Positions 13,891-30,729 of a stretch of DNA of 64,000 nt are shown here, in pieces. Within the stretch, counting starts at the first letter, position 1. Every line of letters starts with the position of its first letter. Source of the stretch: Vitis vinifera (lineage: Eukaryota; Streptophyta; Magnoliopsida; Vitales; Vitaceae); assembly GCF_030704535.1 (NCBI RefSeq), contig NC_081815.1, forward strand, positions 1,565,001 through 1,629,000. The letters are read 5' to 3'. The translations under genes were made by a program, and so were the position numbers. Below the pieces are notes generated by a model. The model had not been told where the DNA came from and ran no database searches. It saw only the letters and a list, made by a program, of their open reading frames with translations.

Positions 13891-16800
13891 TCGTTTCTGC
13901 AGTACTTGGGTATTAATATTATCTTCTTCTCCTCTTCCTCTTCTTGATACTGTAACTTATGGAATGTATTACCATTATCTTTAAATTTGGTGTTAATGTT
14001 AGAAGAATGGAGTTCCATGCCTTGTTTCTTATTGTATGTGGTGTGTTGATGAATGAATTAATTTTGTAAATTAGGGTACTGAGAATTAAAACTGATTCTG
14101 GCCTCTGGATTTAGGCTCTGGTTGCTTGGATTGAATTGGAATTGGAAATGGAAATGGAGGCCTCAATTCCGAATCCAAAGTTTTGGTTGCTACGTACAGA
14201 ATTTAATTCTTCCAGTCAGGTACAAGACATGGGTTTACTCATTTAAAGTTCGGGATTCAAGCAACCGATTTGCTCAGAATATAGGGTATTCCAAAGTATA
14301 TTGATTTTGGATTGCAGCAGTTGTGCACTCTTCGCTTCCTAAATTGGGTTTTCAAAGAAACTGTGGTGTAGCATCAGGTTTTAAGCTTATGGTGTAGCAT
14401 AGTTTGCTCATGAATGATATGTAAAATTTGGTTTGATGAAGAGATTTTTGTCTGCCGACTTATTTGTTAATTCTAGCTTTGTATCTTGAGATTGTTCTGC
14501 ATCTTCTTGTGCAAATCCATTACTATTCTGGCCATGTTATTTTGAAAGTTCATGGGAACTACTATGTCCTTACAGAATATAGGGAAGCCTTTAGTTTTTT
14601 CTTTTTTGTGAATTTCCATTGATTTGTATAGTTGATTTCTTTGTTGAAGCTGAAAAGTGTGATAGTCCCTTGATGGAGCTGAATGGTGAGCAGGGACTGA
14701 AATAGTCAGCCTAAGCAGTTGATACATTGCTATGGCTTTCTTCTTGGTATCATTTATAAAAGTTCTGGCTTTTTGGTTGTGCAGACTATTAGCACTCTGT
14801 GGCTTCCTCTCCTTTTCATTAGTTTGTAGGTGGAGGTGTTTATGGTGTAGCATGTATTGCCAAAACCTTGTGTTCCAAAAGATTACCATGGCTCAGTATT
14901 ATTTCTGAGTTCTAAGGCCACTTGTACACTCTGAATCTCTATGTGGTTGGATTTTCGTCTTGAAAGTTAACATTTGTACCTTGCTTGATAACCCTTCTTT
15001 CCAGTATATGGTTTGATTTGTAGTTTTTAGTCTTCAGTTGGACTTGGTATGTAGCTGCCTAGTTCCTCAAGAGTAGAGACACCTTGTTAATGAGCAAAGA
15101 CATCTTTGTTATGTTTACCTGAATGGCTTGATTTCCCGTCTCCCAACTATTCTTCATTCACAGTCCAACTCCCCCTCGATACTTTAAAATTCAACCTCAT
15201 TAGAAGGTGTTTCTCCCTTTGTTTGAAAGGAGAGGGGTGGGGGTTTGGAAGAGGCTAAGAGGGTTTCCAACCAAAGAATCCTTGCTCTGCTCTGCTGTTC
15301 AGTCCTATATATGATAGTTCTTGGAAGAGCCTCTCCTGCTATTAAAGAAAGTAGGTGTTGGGTTTGTTACTAATACTTCCTAGTTGATCATGTATGAGAG
15401 TTTTGCTCCACTGGGGACTACATTTCTTCTTGTGGTTTTGTTTCTTATTACAGAGTGTCAGTTGAATATTTTACCATGATCTCTGTGCTCTTCTTGGGGT
15501 TGCTATGGTGATTTCTGGAGTTCCTTTGGCATTATCAGTTAACTTATTTTGTGGTTTGGTGACTTGCTTATCCCTGTTGTTGACACACAACTAGGTGGAA
15601 CATTCGAAACCCTACATGGTGATTCACTGAATTTTTTCGTGATAAACGAATATAGGTCAAAGGAAGGTAAAGGTGGCAAACCCTAGTGAAAGGAAAGAAA
15701 CAAAGAATCAAACCAGTTCATTCCAGGACCATTAAGATAAATGGCTTATGAATTCAGCCTTAATATGGGCAAAATCCCATTCCCTCCAAGATTCTTCAGT
15801 TACTTGCCAAAGTTGGTAGCCATATATTTTATTATTCCCCTGCAACTCATGATTACTTTGTTTTGACATGGAATATGATTCTATATCACTTGGCTAGCAT
15901 ATCTTGATTAATCAAGGTGATCTTTCAGGAACATGGTAGGTTGGTGGGGATGTGATGTTTTAGTAAATGCTAGCTAGAGAGCTTTAAAAAGAAAAGTTGG
16001 GCGAAAGTATATCGAGATTTTCAAAATAATTTGCATCACATAGGAATTCTTGGAAGGTATTGATGGCATTATAAATGTTTAAGTGCCTAATTTTATTAAA
16101 AGCGTAAGTCACTAAGATTTGGGTCCACAATATATATTATGCCCTTAACGCTCTCCTCACAAGCCACCTTATATTCCACGTGAACAGTTTTAAGCGTAAG
16201 ATGTTCAATTAATGATAATTCTAAATTTTTAATATCATATTGAACAATCAATTTTCTTAAAAACTATTAAGATTTAGGTGGTATTTGTTTTTTTAGCTTT
16301 TTGCTGAAAGCAATTTAGTTTTAGAATTTAGGTTGTTTGTTTTTCTACTTTTTCATTACTTATTATAAACTTTTTACTAAATAGAAAAAGTCAAAATATG
16401 TAGCTTTTTCTAAATAGAAAAAATAACATATTGATTTTTTTTACTTTTTAATGTTTAATAGAAATAAAATACTATAAAAACAAACAACCTAATATTTAAT
16501 ACTGTTAAGCATTAAGGTTCTATTTAAAATTAAGTAAAAAAACAAACATCACCTTAATCTTACAATGTATATATATATATATATTATACCTTACTCTAGC
16601 AATAATAAACACATGGCTTTGTATTTCCTACCCCCATAAGATGTTTAATTTTAGTTCCATACATGTGGCTCAACAAGAAAACAAGATCTTTGTCACACTT
16701 AAAAACTCCCGAGATACAAACACAAACCATTCAGTCATCTTAGGTGTTAATTTAATTAATAAATAAATGAAGCTCAGAGAGCAAAAACCACAGAAAGATT

Positions 16801-17766
16801 CAGCGATTTTTTTAAATTTCAGGGACACAGCAGTTTGCAGCATTTACCAAAATTCTTCTAAATTATAATTAATGAACTGGTATCCATGCTATTAGGCGTT
16901 ATTCAATCTACTCACTTCCACTTTTGTGCTAACTCAAGCTTCATTTATGATTTAACAAATGAATCAAAGATCAAACAGCCATGCATTATTGTCCATTGGA
17001 GGAGCATAAAGCTCATTCAGAGCGAACAAACCCTAGCCATCATCGAGTTCTTCATTCACAGTGAAGAAACCCTAGTCATCATCAAGTTCCTGTTGTTCTG
17101 TGAAAAGCCATTTTTTGATACCAGAAGGATTTGAAATTGGGAATTTATAAAAAGAAACCAGTGAAGGCAGAGCAAGAAACCAAATGCGTACCGAAAATCA
17201 TAATTGTTGTAATCACCCCTTGCAATGATTCAGGGACTATAGCAGTATCAAAAATATAAGGGCCGCGGTTGCTTTGGTCGCTGAGAAAAGAATGGTCCAC
17301 GATTTCTTTTACTATGGCATAAACACAGCCGATCAAATCAGAGGCTAGGAGGATATGCAATCAATTTTGGCTGCCAAACACTTAAGCCTGCTGCATCAGT
17401 ACTCAAAGAGTGAAAAATGAACTTTTATAGGGAGGAGAATATCAATACAACAGGCCAATTTACAGTGCCATTAAGTTTAGAACCATAACATGAGACACCT
17501 CAAGAGACTTCAGAGAAGGGAAAAGGGTTAAAAGAAATGAGTAAACTAGACTGGCGAGCAGTACCAACACAACTCAATCTCCATAGACATAGCCTTCTCT
17601 ACATTCTCTTGATAATTTGATATACGTCTTTTGCAAATCACAACCCAGTCTGTTGGGTACCAGCTCACAATTGCCCCTGAAAACTCACTCCAATAGCTAA
17701 CAAATTCTACTGCAAGCGTAGTAGCACACTGAGTCCAGATTTACAAGAGTTGAGGGAGGTGTGCAT
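13891..17766. other. Intergenic region between DUF3511 and casein kinase 1 genes
   Basis: The two flanking genes point toward each other, so both ends hold their 3' UTRs. Between 14100 and 16000 the sequence is T-rich with balanced GC but has no recognisable coding frame; a 138-codon frame on the - strand (14889-14473) resembles no family known to me. A MITE-like palindromic element lies at 16268-16562, followed by a TA microsatellite (16567-16584). A short direct repeat with AAACCCTAG cores occurs at about 17025-17100. Confidence 0.5.
16268..16562. mobile_element. MITE-like element with long imperfect terminal inverted repeats
   Basis: The left end reads TTAAGATTTAGGTGGTATTT and the right end, reverse-complemented, reads GTAAGATTAAGGTGATGTTT; both continue into a run of T. 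A second matched block, TTTAGGTTGTTTGTTTTT against ATTAGGTTGTTTGTTTTT, lies further in. The element is about 295 bases, AT-rich and non-coding. This is the form of a non-autonomous DNA transposon; the family (hAT or other) cannot be fixed because no clean target site duplication was seen. Confidence 0.65.
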
Positions 17767-23440
<5,674 letters not shown>

Positions 23441-26400
23441 CCACACAAACCCCAACAGATGAAACCCTAACCCACTAATTCAAACCCTAATTCAACCCAA
23501 AAAAAATGAAAATTCAACTTATTAAGAAAAAAAACAATACCTAACCCTCACCAAAAACACAAACCCTAGACCAAGTGGTAACAAAAATAAAATCAAAATA
23601 AAAAATCAAAAAATCAAAAATCAAAATGAGGAAATCAAAAGCTAGAGTTAGGTTGAAGAAGGAGAAGAAAACTGAATCTCTCTCTGGAAACCCTCTCTCT
23701 CTAGATACTGAGATTTTAACAAAATCCAATTGAAAATAGAATGGAAACAACAACAACGACAATGGCCTCTTGTGGGGTGGGGTTTCTTTCTTTTATTTAT
23801 TTCTTTTTATTTAAAAAATAAAAATAAAAAATAAATTGGGTGAACAGTCCACGCGTGCTTCATACGCGAGGCGAAGCGTGTTCTAAATCGGAGGCGAGGA
23901 CCCACTGTCCGCGTCAGTTTATCCATCTGGTTTCCGGCTTTGGCGCCTATTTCCCACGTGTTTCGCGTGCGTCTCATGCTTTTTTTTTTTTTTAATATAT
24001 ATATTTTATTTTCCTCGTTTTGATTAATTTTAATTTTAATAACCCTCCTAAGTTTCATCACGTTGACATTCAATTAATTTTAAACGATTTAATCGTGACT
24101 TAGAGATGTTAATTGACAAATTTTCACTGTGAAAATTATTTATCCCCTTCCCTATATATATTCATACCACATTTTTTATCGTTTTAATATTAAAAAAATA
24201 TCATTTAAATTTTGGTATTAAATAATAAAGCATATTTATAAATACTTAATTTTACGATAATGAAAAAAGAATCTATCATTTAAATTTATATATAAATTTC
24301 CATCATCACCAAATATAAATCGTAAGTCATCATTTTCAAAACAAATTTTTATTTCGTTATTAACTACGTTATTCATAACTTGGTTGAAGTTTGATTGGTT
24401 CAACCGGGTTAGGTTGAAAAATCACTCATGCAAACAACCCCACCTTTGAATAAATTGATTAGCATAATATTAAAAGGGCATGGTTTGGTAGCTAGACCCA
24501 ACATATTCCTTATGGTTCAGCCACTTTGGGTCATCATGAGCCCCAACTGTCATGTAACTTGTTCTTGATTTGTCAATGGAACTTCAAGTGAAGGCATCTA
24601 CCAATCTAACATGCCCTAGTCTTTTGGATTTAAAACTACTTACATTTGCTTTAATTTACTTTTAAGAATTTAAAAATCTTTATTTTTAAATTTTTTATAC
24701 TTATAAAATAATATTATTAATAAGGTAGTATCATGTGTTAGTTTCATTTATTTATGTCTTAGACATATTTAATGATCTGGATATCTTATTTAGCAGGTAT
24801 CACTACAATGCTATAACATTTTCTTTTTAAATTTGATAAGAGTTTTGATGTTTGTGTGACTAGGTTTTATATTTAGTTATGATAAATGATATTTTGATTA
24901 TGAAATTTAAAAAATGTATATTATTTTTATATAGAAATCAATTTGTTTTTTTTTTTGGCTTGCACATGAAGCCACTATATGTTTTATCTTCAATTAAAAA
25001 TAACTCATTAATATTAAACAATATAACTAAATTAAACCTATTAATAACATATTTACTTTAATTATATTAATTGATATCAATGACTTATTTTTAACTGAAT
25101 TTAACTTTTTTTATTCAACAAAAAAAAACAAACACGATCAAAAATGTTTTCTAAGTAGTTGCACATTTCTGAGAACCCAATTGATGTAAGAATGGGTGTT
25201 ATCTCCTACCATCATACATAAGAACATGATAGAAAATCTCTTCAAAATTCACTTTCTTCTAAAATATTTATTTCATGTTCTAAAAATATTCTTATTATGA
25301 GAAAATTTTAGATACTATCTGGTTTTGGTTTTGATTTTTTTTAAGATTTGATCGATGTTTTCTCATTTATCATTTATCTTAAAAGGGTATAATAAATATT
25401 TTCATTATTGTCATTTTTCAGCTTAATTGTGTATAAATAGTTGAATTGCTATCAAAATAATATTGTGATATATATCTATATATCCATATATATAAAGAAA
25501 TTTTATAGTAACTTATTAATTTTATACCTGCTAATCTCAATAGCCTAACAAATGGAGAAAAATTACTTTGGAGTAAAACAAAACCAATAATAGAAAATGG
25601 AACTTTAAAATAATTTTTAGTTTCAACAAACATGCTTTGAAAAGAAAATTTATGTTATTGTATGCACAAATTTCATGATGTTCTACAAAATTAACAAATT
25701 ATTGGAAAGATAATGCGAACAAAAATTTAATGATTATCGGTATAATATTTGTCTTAATATTTTTTACAAAAAAATCTTTCTCTCTGATTCTTTATCGCAA
25801 CTCGAAAAACAATGATGAAAATGTTTTTTTTAATTGGAAATTAATTGAGGGACTCTAGATCAATTGAGGTCATATAGTGGTTTTTTCACTAATGAACTTG
25901 TTGAATGGTAAAAAACACATGTCGTTTATTAGACAAACCTTTTCATGTGAAGTCGTTTTGTGGCTTTCTAGTATGAAATCTATTTATGGAGCTTATTATC
26001 TCCCTTTTAGTAATAGGGAATTGAAAAATATATTTTAAAGATTTCGTTCTAAAAACATGTTTTTTATTACTAATTTAAGGTGTGTTTTTTTGTGAAGTAA
26101 TTTGAAAACAAAAATCTAAATACAAAAAATGTTTTAAGAACTTTCATATTGTACATAATTGTATATTATTTTGATAGATAATAAATCAAGAAAACTAGTT
26201 TTTGTATTTTAGTTTTCATACAAAATTTTGTTATTGAAAATAAGTAAAAATTATTTTAAAAATTGTTTTAAAAACCATTTTATAGGTTATTTAAAAAAAA
26301 AAAGTGAGTAAACTAACCCTTTGGTTTTTTGGCTCAAAGTCATGATTTTTTGTTTTTATTCCAATTTTTTAAATCCTGATGTACCCATGTCAATTTTGGA

Positions 26401-27296
26401 GAATAGCTTCAATAAAAGAATTTTTTATTTTTTATTTTTTGAAAACTTCAACATTGAATATTTGCTTAAATGATACTTAATTATGATTTTTGGATTTTGC
26501 ACCACATGTATTGTGGGAATGTTTAAAGGATAAAAGTGACTAAATTCCAAAAAAAAAAAAATTATTTATAAAATTATTTGATTCTTTTTAAAAAAATTTA
26601 GGACATGTAAGATAATTATTTTCGAAAACTATTTTTTATTTTTTAGAAAAAGAAAAACAAAAAAATTATATCTAACAATAAAAACGATTTTCTATTTTTT
26701 ATTATTAAAAAAATGTTTTAAAAAATATATTTTAATTATTTTATATTATTTTCATTTTAATTATTTTAAAAAATAATTATACAATCATATAAAATAATTA
26801 AAAATAAAATCTTTGATATAAAAAATTATTTATAAAAATATTAAAAAATAAAATAAAATATTTGAGATTTTCAAACATATATTTATTTTATAAAATATTA
26901 AATAATGATTTTAAAAAAACTATTATCAAAAACTAATTTTTCAGGGTTGTTTTAAAAAATAGTTAAAAAAAAGGGCTTGCATTCCCCCATCTTATTAATT
27001 TTCAAATGATTATGAAAAGGTTTTCCCATGTCACTATTTCTGCAAGCTCAAAGCAATGGATTGTGTTAGGGAAAAAGCACACTACACATCATCAATTAAA
27101 TAGAAAATTTCACAGATTACATTAATTCTAAACCCTAGCTAAATCTCACTTAAAAAAAAAAGGGTTTTCTTTGAGCATCAGATTTTCAAGGAAATCAAAA
27201 GCTAAAATTGAATATAAATTTGATGGGTGATGGGTGATGGGTGATGGGTGATTGGTGATTGGTGATGGGGGATGGGGGATGGGGGATGGGTTGGGG
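23441..27296. other. Intergenic region upstream of the casein kinase gene
   Basis: The part 23441-23960 is the leader and promoter of the kinase gene, with GA/CT-rich stretches and a CpG-richer block at 23830-23970. From 24000 to 27000 the sequence is strongly AT-rich with long A and T runs and only short spurious frames. I see no intact mobile element, RNA gene or coding exon there. Confidence 0.5.
27222..27296 (+). repeat. G-rich hexanucleotide repeat past the EPFL stop codon
   Basis: On the + strand GGTGAT-type units change into GGGGGAT units, ending in GGGTTGGGG. The array begins 57 bases beyond the EPFL stop and probably lies in its 3' UTR, where the transcript would be C-rich. Many GGG runs with loops of two to four bases meet the usual G-quadruplex pattern on the template strand. 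Confidence 0.85.
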
Positions 27297-27352
27297 CTGC
27301 TCTGTATCTGATATGTAATTTCAAATTTGAACTGAAGGCTAGAAGCAGTAAT

Positions 27353-28039
27353 TTATGGGTTGAAAAAGGAAGACCCACACTTGCATTTCCATCCTTCAGG
27401 CTCATAGTTTGCATACTGAACTCCAATGTGGTCAGTGGTGGTGGGGATCTGAACTGCATCACATGGAATGCAGCCTTGACACTTGTGGTTACAGTTTGGT
27501 GGCCTTGACCCAAGTGTGCTCAGCCCTCTGTATGCTGCCCCATCCCCATTTCTTGGTGTTCCTCTGCGCTCAAGTCCCTTCAAAATGCACAAAAAATCAG
27601 GCAAACATTGATGTGTACGATCAAACAAAACCACTGAGCTAAGTACTGAGAATGCTCACCTGTTTTGAGTGAAATACAGCTTTTGGGGATTCTGGAAATT
27701 GCTCTGCTTGATCACACATGGAAAATTAGTCAATCAGCAGTAAAGGCTGTTGTGTGGAAGAGCAAAGGAGACAGGGAAGAATCAATCAAAAGTATCAAAC
27801 ACTTTGGCTCCTAAGGCATCAAGTCATTGAAAAGGAACTCTTTATTTCATTTCACTGAAAAAGGTGAAGGGTGGAGTGAGAAAATGGTTTCCTCCAAATG
27901 GGTTTCAGAGGTAAAGACATGAAAGTAGCTAACCTTGTTGCTGAGCTGCACTATCTGGTGCAGAAGGACTGTTTGTTGCAGCAACCCAAGTCATCATGTG
28001 CAGGGAAGCTATTAGAAAAATGAAAGTTTTTCTCTTCAT
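27353..28039 (-). CDS. EPIDERMAL PATTERNING FACTOR-like (EPFL) secreted peptide precursor, 124 aa
   Basis: A precursor of a cysteine-rich signal peptide of the EPF/EPFL family, whose members act outside the cell on ERECTA-family receptor kinases and TMM to set stomatal pattern or organ growth. Exons: 28039-27934, 27703-27660, 27577-27353. MKRKTFIFLIASLHMMTWVAA is a good signal peptide; then a spacer, then the mature domain from about residue 68. Its six cysteines are at 79, 83, 86, 89, 115 and 117, in GSRPPNC, KC, GC, PC and WKCKCGSSFFNP. The loop between cysteines four and five (PTTTDHIGVQYANYEPEGW) and the C-terminal WKCKCG resemble EPFL1/2/3 more than EPF1, EPF2 or STOMAGEN, but I cannot fix the orthologue. 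The open frame extends 60 codons upstream; the chosen ATG is the one directly before the signal peptide. Confidence 0.92.
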
Positions 28040-30729
28040 TTTTCTGAGGACCCAGATGATGATGGAGATGATAAATTGGTAATTGCAATGAGAAAAAGAG
28101 AGCGAGAGAGAGCGAGAGAGTTGAAGATAGTTGTTTTCACTCACACTTGAGCAGGCCAGAACAGGCCAAGCATGAATACAAAACTGATAAAAAGGCTGCA
28201 GAACAACCAACCTTCCCAAGAAGCAAGCTATGATCTTTCCAAGGAAAAAAAAAGGTAAGGATTTTCCTTGCCAAGTCTCTTTTCCGGGTTATTGGTGGAG
28301 AGATATTGCTTTACAGACAAGTGATTCTGCCTTCTTGTCAAACAGAGCAGATTCAGACACTTGCTGCCTTTTGTCAACTCACTTGAAAATGCCTTAAAAA
28401 AATTAACAAATCCCTTAGACTTTATGATTTATTCTCTCTCCCTCTCCATCTGCATCTAACTTTAGTGTTTGATTGCAAATTTACATGCCTCCTTACTAGG
28501 GAAAAGAAATTCCCATTTTTGGGCCTTGAAGACCCTACAACATCCCCTATGAAACTACACAATTTGGTAAAGGCTCCTTGGCCTGCCTTGACTGTTGAGC
28601 CTCCTCTGTGACTACATAATACACAATGCTGATAAAAGCAGAAAAATTCTGGAAAAACATAAATAATTGAGCCACCTCACTGGTTGGCACTGATCAGAAA
28701 GATTAATTGGTTGATTAGATGAATACAGTACATGGGGTTTGGTCAATTCCATACAGTCTGGATCATCTGCACAAAAGGGTTAAAAGATGTATAATTGCTG
28801 CCACTGGTTATCTTCAATTGTTAATGACCTATCCCAATCATTTATCTAGTGAGTTACCTCTCTACTCATTAGTGGTAATAGACTGCGTAGTACATGTGGT
28901 TTTTCATCACCATTTCAGCTCTCTTTGCAGTATATCAACTTCCCATCTGGATGGAAACCAGGGAACAAACTTACCCTAAAATGGAACAGACTCTGCTGTT
29001 GGAAATATTCACTATCAGGGTGGCCTATGCCCATGGTTACTTTCTTGGGCTTTTAATTTGCAAAAACTCAGAGCATATAAAATGGACAAAACCACCTCTT
29101 TACTCATCTAACTCAGATTCTCATCATAAATGGATATCAAGCTGTGAAATAACAGTTCATGAACTAATAATGGGTGTACTTGAAATTGAATAAAAACATG
29201 GAAATTATAGGAGGTTTAGGAGCATGATTGCAATCCAACCACTTCGAGCAGTTGAGAAGAAAGAAAGATTTGACTCTTTGTCTTTGTACTGAGACCATTT
29301 GGCCTACATGTTTGGGGATTGACAGAGGATTACAGTGGGCAGGGATGAAAATGTCAGCCGTCATCAAGCAAAAAGGAAGTAGAAAAAAAAAAAAAAAACT
29401 AAAACTAAAAAGTAAATGGTTATGATATGCAATACTTGTACTTGCACAAGAATCAAAGCAGCACCTATGGACTGGAGATGGGGTCCAAGGCCAAGGGGTT
29501 GAAATGAAGGAATCACATTGGGAAAGCCAACCAGTAACAGTGACACCAAATCAAGCTCAGGGCCTCAGGCTCTCCTCTCCCCCCCCTCTTGTGAGGTATC
29601 AGTCCAAAGTTCCTCGCATTAACTGCATCTGTATTCTGTCTTCGACCCTCAAAAGAAATAATGAAAAGAACTGCATGTTTTGCAGGGTAATGCTGCTCTG
29701 AGACTCTCCATTCATCTCCCTTTCTAGGGGCTAATCGGTAACTGTAACACCATACAAGCCCAGCCCTTCCTCTTCCCCTCCCTTATGAAGCATCAATCCA
29801 AACTTCCCCACATTAACTCCATTTGTCTTCTACCCTCTAAAAAAATAATGAAAAGAACTGCATGTTTTGCAGGTCATGCTGCTCTGAGACTCCCCATCCA
29901 TCTCTCTTTCTGGGTGCTATGCTGGATAGGCAGACTAGCTAGACAGAGAATGGACACTTCCATTCATTCATTTCTCTCTCATGTAATGGAATCTTCATTA
30001 CTTGATAATAATGATTTGACAGTAAGCATTTCATCAGGTAGGCTTATCTTCAATTTTTTTATAGTCTGCTCTATCTTACTGGGATGGATATAAAAATGAT
30101 ATATTTCTTAAATCATAAACATTTACATACTAACTCTATTTAAAAGGCATTTGCAGAAAAAACAAATGTTCACTGTTTAACTGGAGTCATTTTTGTCAAT
30201 TTTCTTTTATTTTTTATTTTTGGTTTCTTCCATTCTGTTTCCAAGAGCAGCTTTCATGAGAACAGCCTCAAGCTGCTGCCAAAAGCAAAAGGACATATGA
30301 TACACTGCTGATGACAATTATCATTTAATTAAAAGATCAAGATGGATTCAGTTTCTTAGCTTTGAGAGGTCTCTTTCTAGGAAAAGAGAGTGGATACTAG
30401 CCTTAAAATCGATGGAAACACATGGTTTTTCATGGAAACAGGGTCAGTGCCCAACATGGAAGGATTGTGAGAGAACAAATAAAGAACATCATCTTTCATT
30501 AAAAACAAATGCTTTCCATTTTTTATTACAAGAAAGAATCAAATGAACCCAACCCAGAACCAAAAAAAAGGAGTCAAAACTGGGTGAAAAAAAATTATTC
30601 ACCACAAATAAGCAATCTACAGGGAAAAATAAAATAAAAAATCAATGAATAAAATCAAGTTAGGGGCACCAGAAGTGCCTCCAGTCATGAATGTTTCAAG
30701 TTGTGAAGGGCTTCCCTTGTTGAATTGGC
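28040..30729. other. Intergenic region between EPFL and IQM genes
   Basis: The first 200 bases hold the EPFL leader, which has a GA/CT-rich block at about 28098-28120. The rest has no recognisable gene. A direct duplication of about 200 bases occupies 29531-29920. The end, about 30450-30729, is probably the 3' UTR of the IQM gene. Confidence 0.5.
29531..29920. repeat. Direct duplication, two diverged copies of about 200 bases
   Basis: Copy one (about 29531-29734) and copy two (about 29736-29920) share the order of blocks GTAACAGTGACACCA / GTAACTGTAACACCA, ATTAACTGCATCTGT / ATTAACTCCATTTGT, AAGAACTGCATGTTTTGCAG, and GCTGCTCTGAGACTC. The copies differ by scattered changes and small gaps. No family is recognised and no frame is shared. 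Confidence 0.8.

Noticed and set aside
14473-14889. 138-codon frame on the - strand past the DUF3511 gene
   Set aside because: It has a real ATG, but the residues show no domain and the stretch reads as T-rich flank or UTR of the + strand gene. Length alone is not enough.
28040-28219. N-terminal extension of the EPFL precursor from an upstream open frame
   Set aside because: It would bury the signal peptide; the CT-rich repeat inside it is typical of an untranslated leader.
29305-29365. Similarity to 38850-38925 (shared GGATTACA and GTCAGCCGTCAT-like blocks)
   Set aside because: The match is short and gapped; it may be a shared repeat remnant but I could not define ends.
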